The translations under genes and the position numbers were made by a program. Source: Ifrita kowaldi (lineage: Eukaryota; Chordata; Aves; Passeriformes; Cinclosomatidae). Taken from it: 64,000 bases of DNA. Of this stretch, positions 36,173 to 48,774 are shown in pieces. The notes under the pieces were generated by a model. It saw only the letters and a program-made list of their open reading frames with translations, was not told the DNA's origin and made no database searches. The DNA lies in the NCBI GenBank assembly GCA_013398055.1, contig VZRS01002541.1, positions 9,246 through 73,245 of the forward strand, written 5' to 3'. Each line of letters starts with the position of its first letter. Positions within the stretch are counted from its first letter, which is position 1.

Positions 36173-39100
36173 CACGCTGGTGGTGGGAAGTTCGGGACCC
36201 TTTCTGCCTTTGGTGGAACTGTTGGAGCCATCCCTGCGGATGAAACTTTAAATGAAGAGTTTTGGCTTAGCAAAACTGCTCCAAACAGCCAGTGTTTGTG
36301 ATGTGTGCAAGGGAAGAGAGCCCCACACCACCCGCACAGGAGAGGAGCTGCCTTGGAGTTGCTGCAAAGCACATTAAATGCAGCCAGAGCAGTCCAGAGC
36401 CCCGGGGAACTGAGGCTGCAGACGTCGCTCCAGCTGAGGGTACAAGCGCATTTTTTTGGTTGAGATTGATATCTTCCACAGATGCCTTGTCTTCCCAGCA
36501 AACTAACTTCCTTTCCTAACGTCCCTCTCCTCTGATCAAAAAACTGTCTTTTGATAGGGCAGAAATTAAGCTGTTCTTCTACCTGTGTCACTTGAACCTG
36601 GGGAGAATTCAAGGTCCTGATAATGCGGCTTTTCCACGGTCTTTTTTTACTTCTCACCATTTTCCATTTTACTTTGATCGGAAGGGTTCTGCTCTCACTT
36701 TCCAATCTCACTTGTCTCTCCCTCTGTAATGAGAATCCAGGTAGCAGATCTATTGTGTGATATACTGTGCCAAGCAGTCACAACACTGTGGGATCACCAT
36801 GTTATGGAATAAAGACTACACATGGCAAGTGCAAGATTTATCCATGGGAAGTCATTATGTTCTTTGATTGAGAAATAATACTCTCCAAGACAAACTTAAC
36901 ATTTTTGCCCTCTGATACCCAAACTGATTTAAAAAAGGAGATGGTGCATAATAAAAAATTAAGTTTCAATAGCTATGAAATACACAGTAAAATGTTTTCA
37001 AATGTATGTAACTGCTGTTATATGGTATGAAATGTTCTTTTTATAGCTACTTGATCCTCCTATCAATGACTAGAGCAGAATCTTTTTTAAAAAGTATCTT
37101 GGAATGAGGAAGGTTACATCTTTAAAGATACCTCATGTATCTTTAGCAACAAAGAACAATGAGTCTTTTCTCAGTGGAAAAGGTCAGCCTTTATATGGTC
37201 TCTGATATTTAAGGTTTTAATTAGAGATCAACTATGTAATGATGGTGCCTGATGGTGCAGTGCTCTGTGTTGTAAGGCTGACTGCAGACAGCCTGAGTCC
37301 TTGAATGCTTTTACTTCCTATTTGGGCATATTTCCAGTAAATTGCTTGAATTACAGACCACTAGGTGAAGTTACAACCTCTAACCATGATTCCAGTGAAG
37401 AGCAGTGAAAAAAACAATCAGCTGGAATCTGGTGCTGAAACAGAACAAAGTTTACCTGAAAATTATGAGGCAGTGACTTGAGAAGATTTAACCCTGCTGG
37501 AGAACTCTGTAGTTCCAGTTCCTACCACTCCTATCTTTCTGCCGGGTGCACTTTGGAAAGAAAGGGCCCAATAACCTACATTACAAGCGAATATTTCAAT
37601 CTGACAGCTCACTCTCTCTGACAGCAGTGCTGTGACAACACGTCTGGGTCAGATTCAACACGATTATGTAAGCCACCAACCAAACCTTTTTTTGAATACA
37701 TTAAAGGCTGCTTAAGTACAAAACCCACCCATGCAAATCTTAAAATGCATGGAAATATTTGGCTAAGGAGAGCTTTGGACACCCCTTTGTGCCCACACAT
37801 TATAGCAAGCAATCACACCAAGAAACAGCCTCCACAAGAAACTCTTTGCATTTCCAGCATCCAAGAAATCTAACACATGCCCAAATTCCTCTGCAAAAGG
37901 AACAAACCTTAACTCTGCCCTCAGCTGGAAGTTGGCACTGCCAGCTTTGGAAGGGGAAGCTCTGACTGCTGGCACCTCTTGGGTGGAAGTACACAGAGGA
38001 GGAAAATCAGCGCTAGGAAAAAGTCTGCCTGGACAATGTGGGCTTTTTTCCAGTCTACAGCATAATGTACAACATTTCTTAAATCACTAGTTTGTATCCA
38101 GGACTGGAAATGCCATCTTTGGTTTCTGGGAAAGGGATGAAGGTAGGACTTGGTAGGACTCAAGGTGAGAGACCCCTGTCCCTTCTGGCAGGGCTCTGGT
38201 ACGTTTTGGCCAGAGCTACCAGACAGATGGTTGGTGTGACTGGAAGCTCAGCCATTTCTTTTGAGTTGAAATCCTTTCTCAGTGCTTCTGGAGCCCTTCA
38301 GCTGCATTTCATTTCTGACCTGACCATTCTGAGTTTGATTTAAAGAGGGTACTCATAAGCAGAGAGAAAGATGTTCACAAAGGGCTTTGGAGCGCTTGGA
38401 CTTGTTTAATATTAGCACCTCAGAGGCTTCCTGTGCAGGCAGCATTTCACAGCTCCTGAAACAACTTTTCATGCCACTGGTCCATCATCTTGTGCTACAG
38501 CCATTTATCCAACCCAGCCATCAACCTGTCTGGGCAGAACTGGGGACACGGGGAAACCGAGAGGGAAACCATGGTTGGAGGAGCCGCATTCAGAGCTGCA
38601 GTTACGGCACAGGGACTGGATGCTCTGGGGTTTGAGTGGCACTGGCAGGGCTGGCTCCAGGCCAGGCACTGCGATGGCCTGAGGGACACATCCCTGCGAG
38701 GACAAGGGCTCTCAGCTTCTGAGGAGATATCACTTATGAGGCATATTTTATGCCCTCAACAGTGGCCTCTATCACCTGAATGTCATGTCAGTGTCACTGT
38801 CAGTTCTTGCTGAATTTGGAGCTCAGCAGTTTGTGGGAGCTGGGAGCATCTGCCTGGAGGCAGGATATCGCTTATCAGCATCTTGGTTCTTTAGGAGGCT
38901 GATTCTCCAAACTCCTGTTGAGCTGTTACCCAAAGGCTTTCGGCTGAGAGAGAATGAAATGCTTTGCACCGTACTCATAAAGGGCTGCTGATTCCTGGGC
39001 CACCAAGTCAAGACACCCAAACCAGCTGGGACTCTGCCTGTGCTCCCTGGAGGCAGAACTGAGCTCACCAGGTGCGCAAGACAAGCAGATGGAGCAGAGA

Positions 39101-41120
39101 AAGCCACTCTAGTACGACACATGGCCAGGAAGGGTCTTTACTCTAATGAAGTTGCCTCGGTACGATCTCATAGTCATTAACAATACTAAAAAGAAATCAA
39201 ACTGAAAGAAGATCAGCCAAGTTCCTGTGATGTGGAAAGGATGCAGTGACAAGGAGCCCCTCACAGAGGCACAGATGTAGGTGTGAGTATTGTACTAATT
39301 CCTCAAGTTAAAGGAAAATTCATTTACTGACAGGGGCTGTCCCCCCTTTCCTTAAAATGGGACATGGTGGCAGATCTTGCATAACACTGCTGGGGTTAGT
39401 GGAGGTACTTTGGATTTGCAGACTTTGCAGATCTAAGCAGACTTTGGCCCCTCTGGTTTTAAATGCTCCAGGAAACCTGCACTTCTCATGCAGAATGAAA
39501 AGTGGTCGCAATACTAAATTTTGTCATTTCCTCATCATTCACTGTGTAAGCAGGCAAAGAAAACACACATTGTGCTGCTTTGGAAAGGAATACTCTCCTT
39601 GGGGCTACCAAGTAAGAACATCGTGTTTCATATATGTGATGTGCAAGGTATTTGATTATTTGTAAAAATCCCTGTGATTCAGCAGCACTGTGGGCTCTGT
39701 GAATCAGGAGGTGATGTGAAGGGATGTTTATTTGAAAGTCTTGTCTCCCTCAGCAGCCCACATTGTCTCTAATCCTCAGAGACCTGCTTCCTCTCTTCCA
39801 GAAACAAGATCTTCCCTGCACAGCCTGGGTCCTGTACTCTGTTGACCTCCCTGCCTCAGATTTTGAGGAGGTTACAGATCAGTGTAGGAGTTAGGTTCAA
39901 GTATGAGTTCTCTGACAGGGGTGTAAATTTTCTGAGGTATGATTTACGCATTTGAAAATATGGTTATTCGTTTTCTTGTAAAATCAGCTACTGTTGCTGA
40001 TGGTTAGGAAGAGAAATTTGCCCATAACCTGTACCAAGTACCTGCAGTTGTACCTGATTCAGGCTGAGAAATGAAAGTCTTTCTGAAGGAGACATTCGCA
40101 GAGCCATCGATTGTTACAAGAACAAATAGGGCCAATGTCTGAACTCCTGTATAACACAAACATCCATGCTGATGCCTTTTTAACCTCAGGCTTATCTTTC
40201 AGAGATTCATTTGCTCCTAGTATGAACCCAGATAGATGAGCTACTTATAGGCATCTCTTATCTCCCAACAGATCTACAAGGGAAGGAGACCTTGCCTCTG
40301 AATTTTAAACACATAGTCAGCTTTCATTTTTAATGGACATCCAAATTCTTGTGCTCTAAGCAAAGGGAATGGAAATCAGTACCGAAAGAGGGAAAGATGG
40401 AAGAAAATAATTTAATTTCTGGTACTTCAGTTTCAATAATTTTATTAGTATTGCCCCTGTGCAGTCACATACTGCATTCTATTACTTTCCTACACTAGCT
40501 GCACTCGTAAGAGTAAGAGGCACAGTGGCCCATGACTGGGTAGGTCAGCATTTTTTATTTCCTTTCAGCTCACACTAATGAAAAGCACATGCATCCAGTA
40601 AATCTTGCCTTTTCCCTTATTAAACCAGTCGATGTTCATTACTGAGGTCTGTGCCTGGCTGGGTGGGAATCAATAAGATGATCCTTTTAATCGCCTTAGT
40701 AATCAACAAGCTATTTCTTATTTCAATCTCAGCCCAGTAGTCATTGAAATCCAATGATTTATCTGCATTACACATGCACTCACACACAGAGCAGGGAAGT
40801 TTATGCGTGTACATCTACAGAGAGAAAGGCTGAATTTTGCAATACACTTTAAGTGATTGTGCCAGAGAAATACCCACAATATCATTATTTACTTGCTGGT
40901 ACCCAGTACTCGTGTGGCCAGAATGACTGAGTGGGAGTTGGATGTCATGCCTGCTATACAATGGATGAAACTGCAGAAAATAAAAGGATTTAAATGGAGG
41001 GAATGGCCAAAAGGGCCATTTTACCTGCCCTAAACCCACCTTCCTGATTTTCCTTCTCATTCCCATGTCTGCCTCGTCCAGACAGACGGCGCAACATTGC
41101 TGAGAGGACACTGTGAGCAC
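36173..41120. other. Single-copy noncoding DNA, 4.9 kb
   Basis: Contains a 10-bp tandem pair (GGTAGGACTT/GGTAGGACTC) at 38142-38161. Frames at 36110-36711, 37759-38163 and 38387-39122 occur on both strands in several registers at once, with no domain. No repeat family is recognised. Confidence 0.4.
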
Positions 41121-41250
41121 AGATCTGCTGCATAACCGTGGGCAATATTTGCCCCTTGGTGCCTCATCTTCCCCAACTGTAAAACAGGGATAGGTAGGTT
41201 GATTACCTGTAAAAACTTCAAAGAATACTGTTGTACAAGAGCATTAGTTC
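41121..41250 (+). mobile_element. Old MIR-like SINE remnant
   Basis: The order ATAACCGTGGGCAA, then TTGGTGCCTCATCTTCCCCA, then ACTGTAAAACAGGGATA, matches the MIR core (TGACCTTGGGCAA, TCTGTGCCTCAGTTTCCCCA, TCTGTAAAATGGGGATA). This is the clearest MIR-like copy in the window. Confidence 0.7.
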
Positions 41251-42330
41251 TGGATAAATCCTGACTCTGTTTCAGAATTCAATGCTGTAGTTCCAAAACT
41301 TCCACAGATGGAGGAGAGGTTCCTGCCAGCTTTGCTCTGTGCAGAGGCTCTGGGATGTTATTAGGGCTGGTTGTCTGAGTAAGGATTGTTTGCACAAGTG
41401 AGCTAAGCCGAGCAGTGCATGCTGGTGATGTATCTGTATGAAATTTAGTTTGACTGCCCAATCAAAGTATTTGGGCAGGAATGGCAAAACCCTGACTGTG
41501 TTGAAATAAACAGCGAGTGTTCCGTTGATTTTAGTGATTTTACCCCATATTTTCTTGCCGCTGAATGATCATTAGAGTATGAATCATGGACCGTGTTAAT
41601 AGATGGAAAATTGGACACAGGGACTTTTTCCTGCTGATTTATAAACTTTGGTTTTGGGAGAGCAGAAAATGAAAGGAGAAGGAGAAAGAAAAACAAAAGT
41701 CAAAGTGCAAGTGCATCAAGTGCAGGCATCGAAGCATCTTTCAGCTGTGCCTCCTGTTACGTAAGGCTGGGCTGTGTTTGGGCTGCAACTCGACACTGCC
41801 CCTTTCTCCCCCAAACAGAGCTTTTTCTCATAAAATTCACTCAGGCACTTCTTCTCAAGTTCTTCATACACTTTTCGCAAGAAAAAAGAAATCATTCATA
41901 TCTCTCAAAGAGAGTCTCGGATTCTTTAGATATTTTCCATTATAAGCTTTTGGCACCATTATTACCCACAGATCAAGTTACTTTTCTGATCCCCCTTCTT
42001 TCATCTACTAAAAATGGATTATTTCATTATTAGCCTGGAACCGTTACTGTTCACAGAGATCAGGTCTGTATATGAACAATGCCTCCCCCAGTATATTAAT
42101 GAAAATCCGGGGGCTGTTGTAAGGTTTCCTTTAAACACTAGAACTCTATTTTTTGTGAGTTCTGTGTGGTGGCAAAGGCTCTGAAAGGCCATTCCTTTTC
42201 TCTGAATTCTACAAAAGCTAAATACGACTGTTTTCAATAGTTTATGGAAGATCTTAACTGGTCTGCATGCACAACACATAGGAATATCTGTATATATTTG
42301 CAATACTAGACTGACATTTATTGTAATTTG
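41251..42330. other. Single-copy noncoding DNA
   Basis: Nothing coding or repeated is recognised. The minus frames at 41272-41696 overlap in different registers. Confidence 0.4.
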
Positions 42331-42388
42331 ACTATAGTTTAACTATTTAATTAACAGTAACTATAGCTTAAGTATTTAATTAACTGTA
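42331..42388 (+). repeat. 29-bp tandem duplication, two diverged copies
   Basis: Unit 1 starts ACTATAGTTTAACTATTTAA and unit 2 starts ACTATAGCTTAAGTATTTAA. Both then read TTAAC-GTA. The two 29-bp units are back to back with three visible base differences. The differences indicate an older event than a fresh slippage product. Confidence 0.92.
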
Positions 42389-43023
42389 ATTTAATGTTGC
42401 TGTCATGTCAAATCTGTCAGTGTATTAAAAGAAGTCCAGGGGAAAATGGCCAGCCAGAGTCACTCTAAAATTTCCTATTTGAGCGGTTCAGAGAGTGGGA
42501 AACACTTTCAGCTGTTGTGTTTCCAGTTTCTATTTTTCTGTTCTTCCTCTTCCATCAGAAGTGCATCTGTCCACATGTGGATCTTGATTCAAGAAGCAGG
42601 GAAGTCTCTTGGAAGGAAATGCAGATCCACCTCATGAACTGGAAAGGGAATGTTTTGAAGTCACTGCAGAAGACAGTCCTGCTCTCCTGTTTCTGCCCCA
42701 CTTGCCAGTTTCTGTGGTGAAAACCACCCCCAGCATCAGAGAGCTCACCACTGCGGAAATCTATGAAATGGGGCAGAAATCTCAGTCTTACAGGTCCTGG
42801 GACAGTGCCCTCAACTGCACAACTGTTCCTGCTTCCCCTCTGAGGCCTTCATACAGACAGGAACAGTGCCAAACCCTAATCCCACTGCCAGCACCTCTGC
42901 TCCATCTTCTTGGAGCAGAACATCCTTTCATGCCCTCCAAGCATTTTCCTGCAGGGGAGCACCCGTCCTGTGAGAACTGGGCTAAATCCTTCCAGCAGTT
43001 TCAGCAGGGACCACCAATAATAA
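42389..43023. other. Single-copy noncoding DNA with a 146-codon frame
   Basis: The plus-strand frame 42609-43049 is open for 146 codons but ends inside the neighbouring CR1. It has no recognisable domain, and two further overlapping plus frames (42446-42637, 42517-42720) exist at its left. I regard it as chance. Confidence 0.3.
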
Positions 43024-43260
43024 CAGAATCATCAGAATGGTTTGGGTAGGAAGGGATTTTAAAGCCCATCCCATTCCACCCCCTGCCATAGGCAGGGACA
43101 CCTTCCACTATCCCAGGTTGCTCCAAGCCCCATCCAACCTGGCCTGGGACACTTCCAGGGATGGGACACCCACAGCTTCCCTGGGCAATCTGTGCCAGGG
43201 CCTCACCAGCCTCACAAGGAAAATTTTTTTCCTAAATAATCCTGAGCCCGTGACAATTTC
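43024..43260 (-). mobile_element. CR1 LINE, 5'-truncated 3' end, minus strand
   Basis: The 3' end is at the left, beginning AGAATCATCAGAATGGTTTG, and is followed by the CCACCCCCTGCCATAGGCAG landmark. On the minus strand the ORF2 tail reads WHRLPREAVGVPSLEV, then ARLDGAWSNLG, with its stop at 43108-43110. The frame stays open beyond the element by chance (43108-43314). The element keeps about 240 bp only. Confidence 0.93.
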
Positions 43261-44029
43261 TAGACACCAGCAACACGGGCAGTGGCAGAACAGATGGAAC
43301 CACAGGTAGAGCACTTGCTTCCCATCCCCACTCCTCTGAGAGAGCTTGAATTCTTTATGTCCTCCATGTGCCTGCTAATTAAAGTGTCTTATCTGGTTAG
43401 ACTCCATCGTAACTTGTTTTCTACTTAATATGAGACAAATGGTTTACATAGGTAGAGACCTGAGTTAGACACTCAGTTCCTACACAAATGAGGTGATTTA
43501 AATATTTTTAGGATTCATTTATAATGACCTGTTTTCTTCTCTGTTTAATTTAATTGAACATTTTGCTTCTTTTTACTTTCATGTTCCCTCCCCTTCTGTG
43601 TGTGCCATTTCCATCCTCATTCAATCCCATGTTGATGAGGCAAGAAAAAAAAAACCCAGAACACCCCACCATCAATTCCAGTTGCCTAGGTTTGATTCCG
43701 AATCTGGAATTTAGCAGGAATCCTCCGTTACGCTGAATTATTGCACAGAGGCGAGCGTAACATCTTTGTGGGATGTGGGCTCTTCCAGACTCTTTGTCCT
43801 CCATGGTAATGTCCCAATCACACTGAAGTGCTCCCAAATGTGCGAGGACTATTTAAGCTTTGTAAATGCCGTCCTCCAAAAATCACTCCACATAAATGTT
43901 TCATGTCTCTCCTCTGCGATGCACAGGCCCCAAACATTCAGCTGTGAGGGTGTTTATATTTGTGGAACTCTCTTGAACATTTGCTGTGGATTTCAAACAG
44001 CTGCTACACTGAAGCACTGGGAATAGTAA
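43261..44029. other. Single-copy noncoding DNA, CpG-retaining part at 43690-43940
   Basis: The part 43690-43940 keeps CpGs in otherwise AT-leaning DNA (GATTCCGAATC, GTTACGCTG, GGCGAGCGTAAC, GTGCGAGG, TGCCGTCC) and may be constrained. A tRNA A-box-like string at about 43305-43320 has no matching B box and is not called. Confidence 0.3.
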
Positions 44030-44420
44030 GATCATGAATATTCAGGTGAAGCCACTGGAATGAACAGCCGTTAATAGAATAAATGCCTAAACAGTTGTGT
44101 AAGGCTTATTAAGACCTATTGGGGCTGAGATAATAAATTCCCTCTTTGACATGTTGCAACTACTGTAGTTTAAACATTTTGGACCACCTCTTCAGAACTG
44201 AAAGAAAAAATTATGTTAGTTCTGTGTGATAACACAATGAAACACCTGGAAGGCTTGGCGCCTGTATTAGATTTGGCAGGGAGATTGTAACATGCTAGCT
44301 CATCCCCACTTAGAATCATGGCACTGTTTATTGTGTTAGTTGTCAAGGTTATCCAAATTACATACAGTCTGGACTGAGCACACTTATCTCATTAGAGAAT
44401 ATATTTTTTACTATTTTCTC
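44030..44420. other. AT-rich block, candidate conserved noncoding element
   Basis: Complex AT-rich sequence with ATGAATATTCAGG, CAGCCGTTAATAG, GATAATAAATTCC and CTCATTAGAG words. No repeat similarity and no frame of note. Together with 43690-43940 this may form one extended regulatory region. Confidence 0.35.
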
Positions 44421-47400
44421 TTCAAGTTTGGAAATAATAATATTATACTTTTGCAATGGAGCAGTAACATGGGCAATCTATTGCCAAGAAGAGAAACTAA
44501 TCAGAACATTTAAACAAGCAAAAAAACCCCAACAACATTCAAAGTTGTTTTATCCCAAACCAAACAAAGTTCAGGAAACCAGCACCAGCAGCCTGGCTTT
44601 GAGCCTTCAAAAAAGATGGGCATCCCTGCAGCTGACAGGCCTGCTATGGGGACTCCTTGGTGGCTGCTGTAACTCCAAAGCACTCCAAGTATCCAGAGTG
44701 GTTAATTGTTGCAGAACTGTCTTTTCCTTTGAATTTAGCTGTCACGTTGCATTATGCTGTGCTGTACTGCCTGGTTCTGGCACACTGTGTCACGAAACAT
44801 AAAATCCGACAGGATGCAGTGTAAGTCTTGCAGGTTAAAATTTAAAGGCAAACTCAGTAATATTTGATCAGTTACCTGCTGTCGGTTCAGATAAAGGGCG
44901 TTTGATCTCCACGAGCAGGGCTAACTTGTTAGAAGCAAACTTGCACATGGCACAGGGCTGCTCTCAGCTCTGCAGCAGCGTGAACTGGGGAGTGTCAAAG
45001 CAGCTCAGGTGCACTTGGAACTGTTAAAAATTAACCCACCTGGCTCTTTTTTTAATGTTTTAAGAAAATGATCAAACTATACCCCCATTTACTAGTCTCT
45101 GTGGGTCACAAGCAGATTCTGGCTAGTTGTTTCAAGAGGAAAATCACCTGAAAAACCCAAAGGAATGACTTAATTCTGCTGAAATTTGTACAACCCCCCA
45201 ATTTTAACACACTCCACTTTCAGAGCCTTTTCTGCCAGCACTGATGGGCTTTCCTCATCTGGTTGCATGAACAATCTCACTGTGTTTGTTGACTGCCCAC
45301 ACGTATGCAGCACCTGTATAAATCACCATCTGCATGCAAGCATCAGAAGCTGGTCAGGATGAAATAAAAGCTAAAATCCCAACATTTCCCTTCATCCCCT
45401 TCCCCACACTCCTGTTTTTCTGTGACCTGTTTATCAATATGAGAACCAAATCTGTTTCGGAAACTTCAGTGTCATGGTTACATTTTGGGAGGAAGGAACA
45501 GATGGAATAGATTAATTAGTCAAACTATGTTTAAGTAGAAAGGCATTTCTTTCCATGAGTAGCCAAAGGCTAGAAAGAACATATAAGGGACAAGGAGAAG
45601 TGCCTCAGGACTTCTTCCTTGCTGGAACAGCTTCCCAGATTCAGACTTTCAGCAGCATAAAGGGTCTTTGATTTCAGCTCCTATTAAGAAGTAGGTCAGG
45701 AGGTGCCTGATTTGCAGGAGGGCAACTGCGCCCTTCTGCTTATTAAAAGTAGCCACTCCAAAACATTTCCCACATGTTATTTTTATAGGGACTCTGGTGT
45801 ATAAAGATTCCAACCAGCTACTCCTGCAATCTGTAGGGAAGCAAATGTCCCTGCTGGAGGGATCCATCCCTGCTCGTTCTTGCTCATCCTCAAGCGCCTG
45901 CCTAATAGGAGTGCACCATCATCTGTCTCCAGTTTTCCAGAGCCTTGGGCAGATCCTCATTTCATCACCTCCCCATTTTTCCTGCTTGGAACAGAAGACT
46001 TGCCACCACACTTCTGGCCTCGGTGTTGTGAGCTGCAAGGAAGCTACACCAGACACAGCACTGCCTCAGAAATTCAACACAACTTTGTTTAGCACCAGTA
46101 TTGATCTGTGACTGGTGATACCACCCCGTGTGAGAAAACAAAGCTGCAGTACAGCTGGTTTGGAAATCAGGTTTCAGTGGGTAACTCCAGCCTGGTTCAT
46201 GCCTGTGTCTGGCCTGGTAGCATGCACTGCAAGGCTTTTGGCTTGGGTTCAGTCATCCTACCTAAGAGTAGATACTTAAAAAAGACACTTACCCGAGTAT
46301 TATGATCATAGTAATATCCCTTGCCAGCCAGTGGAGAGGAATATGCCCATCCTGAATGCAATTTAGTTTATTTTAGGGGCTTTTTTTTTTTGCCACAGAT
46401 TGCAAAGGGGGTCACTGACAACCTGACTGAGGTACTCATCAGCTGAACACCAAGCAGAACTCAGCCCCTTCCTCCTCCTGATTTGGTTTCAAAGGCACAA
46501 TTCCCACAAGTAATGATATTTACTGACTAAAATGTGTTAATTCTCCCTCTGACAACTTTTAGAGATTGTGTTTTAGTGCTGTTTCTGTTTTATTTTCTGT
46601 CACGGACAGAAGGGGAAGATGGGCAGGAGTCTGGAATGGAAACAGTTATTTCAAATAACTAAGTCAGGAAAGATTTTGGCCAAGAGGAAGATTTAAATCT
46701 AACCCAGATGTAGCTCACTGGTGTCTGGAACGGGAGAGATGGTCCCAATCACAGAGTAGCACCCAAGGCTGGCTCAGGAAGCAGAGGCATGTCTGTTGGT
46801 TGAGGAAAAAACTGTTTGCCTAGCCCCCAGCCAAAGGAAATGTCCCGGGACTGCAGCTGGGCAGTGCAGGATCAGGGAAAGGATGGAGCTTTGAAAGCAA
46901 ATCCTGCTGGCTTCCTTTCTCGTTGGCAAAGGACAGAGTTGAAATAAGTAGGAGCAGGGTCTCAGGAGGAGGAAGAAAGTCTTTTACTTATTGTGTGGTG
47001 TCTGAGCAGGGGTCTGTGCCCACTCCCTCCCTGGTGCCCTGGGCTCAGCTGGCACGACCCAGGATAAACCTGTGCAATCCCCTGCCTCATCACTGCATGC
47101 TGGAGCAAGGTGACAGCTGTGTATCAGAGAGGTATCACCAAATGCCAAATGTCTGAGAGGACAGGTACATGTGCAGCTATACACCAGGTGTGCTTGTACA
47201 GCAGGCTTGACTGTTTTAAAAGCAGCTTTCTGAGCTAGGCTTAAAAAATCGCTTTAAATTCACTGTATTTGTCACGTCTTTGCTACAGTTATGAGGAGAG
47301 AAGGTAGGAAAGCAAGCAAGGAAGCAAGAAAAAGATTTCTTTCTTGGTTACCTTGCAGTAACCTTCGGTACTAAGATCTGGGCTAAACCTCACAGTAGAA

Positions 47401-48759
47401 AATACTCTGGGTATTGTACTCGTTGTAGGGCTTAGTCCCAGCAAAACAGATGGGGGAAAAAATAGAAAAAAGAAATCACAAGAGGTCTGTTTAGCAAAGC
47501 AATATTTGAAAGATCAAAGAAACAACATGTAGATTGTAGTGATCATTGATAGATACTAAACTAAATTTTTATTTTTGTAAATGGTGCTATGTGCTCAGAA
47601 AACCTGGCTCACAGCTCCCTTTATCTCAGTCTAGTCACCTACTTTTTAAGAAAGTTGAAATCACATTGTTCAAAACATTTGGCTCCAAGACTAACATCAA
47701 CAAGGTGATACAGAGCAAGCAGGGACCTGCTGAATTTAGCTTACACTTCTAAAATTCTGACCTTGACTGGGAACATCTCAAAACCTTTGGCTGAGACATG
47801 GGCATGATCCCATTACAAAATATAGTTTAACACCAGCAAACCCAGACCTGTTTTAAAGGCCTTTAGAATGATGCTGTGTATTTATGTAATAATTCTTCTT
47901 GAATCCAGATCTTGCACAGAGCTAGAAAATGGATTTCAGTCTTTTCTCACTTTGCTAACTTCCATTGGAGATGAGTATTTATGCACAGGGAATTAAAGGC
48001 CATGGAGAGTAGGTTTGCTTTACTAGTGGCTTTTCCTGGACTTGTTAGGAGTCGTTTGTGAACCCTTGGGTGATTTCATCCCAGAGGCTGTAAGCCGTGG
48101 CAGTATAATTTTAGGATGGGGGTGTGGTTATTTGATTCATAATAGCATTAACTCATCTCTCTTTGTATTTTTCTTTCAAGAAAGGGATTAATGGAAGCAG
48201 GAATTTTTTCAGAAGGGGGTTCTTGGATGCTTGCTGGTGAAAGGGTTGTTGAGACTGGGGGCACAGGGTCAGGATTCCAGGGGATACAAGAGCAGCATCC
48301 TGGCAGGAAAGAAATGGAGCTCATAAGTGAAAAGGACTTCTTATTTGGGAAAGCAGAGGGGAATAACCTGGATAAAAAGTCCAGGGGATAAATATGGGCT
48401 CCCAACTTTATTGTCACCCCTGCACATGCATCTTTCTAGGGAAAGAGTGAGCACTTGGCATGGTATGAAACACCCTGGGAAATGCCCCTGGGTCCTGCAT
48501 GTCTCTGCTAAGCAGGATCAGCTAAATTCAACTGAAGAGTCTGCAAAAGCTCCAACACAGCCTGGCCCAGCCTCCTCGGGAAGGAACTGCCATTCCTTGA
48601 AACCACTGTAACCATCTGTAATCTGATTTTAACACTTTGCTACCACTGATGTCTCCCCAACACTGATTCCAAACACGGCAAGTCTCTGGTGCTGTTGTCA
48701 GCCAGCACAAAGCCAGCATGAAGAAACCCCATCACTGAAAAACCTGCACCATTAAAACA
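44421..48759. other. Single-copy noncoding DNA, 4.3 kb
   Basis: Includes an AAGC/AAGG-type short repeat at about 47306-47332. Frames up to 124 codons (44428-44802, plus) have no known domain. No repeat family is recognised. Confidence 0.4.
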
Positions 48760-48774
48760 CATAAATAAATAAAT
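48760..48774 (+). repeat. Short AAAT/ATAA microsatellite
   Basis: Three to four units of a tetranucleotide (ATAAATAAATAAAT). Short, and possibly variable. Confidence 0.7.

Noticed and set aside
36073..36711. 212-codon minus-strand open frame, the longest in the window
   Set aside because: It enters the probable false duplication, has no recognisable domain, overlaps several plus-strand frames and shows no splice context. A frame of this length can occur by chance in 64 kb.
42609..43049. 146-codon plus-strand frame
   Set aside because: It ends inside an antisense CR1 copy, has no known motif and shares its left end with frames in other registers.
43300..43360. tRNA-like A-box string (GGTAGAGCACTTGC)
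   Set aside because: No B box at the right spacing and no cloverleaf arms can be formed.
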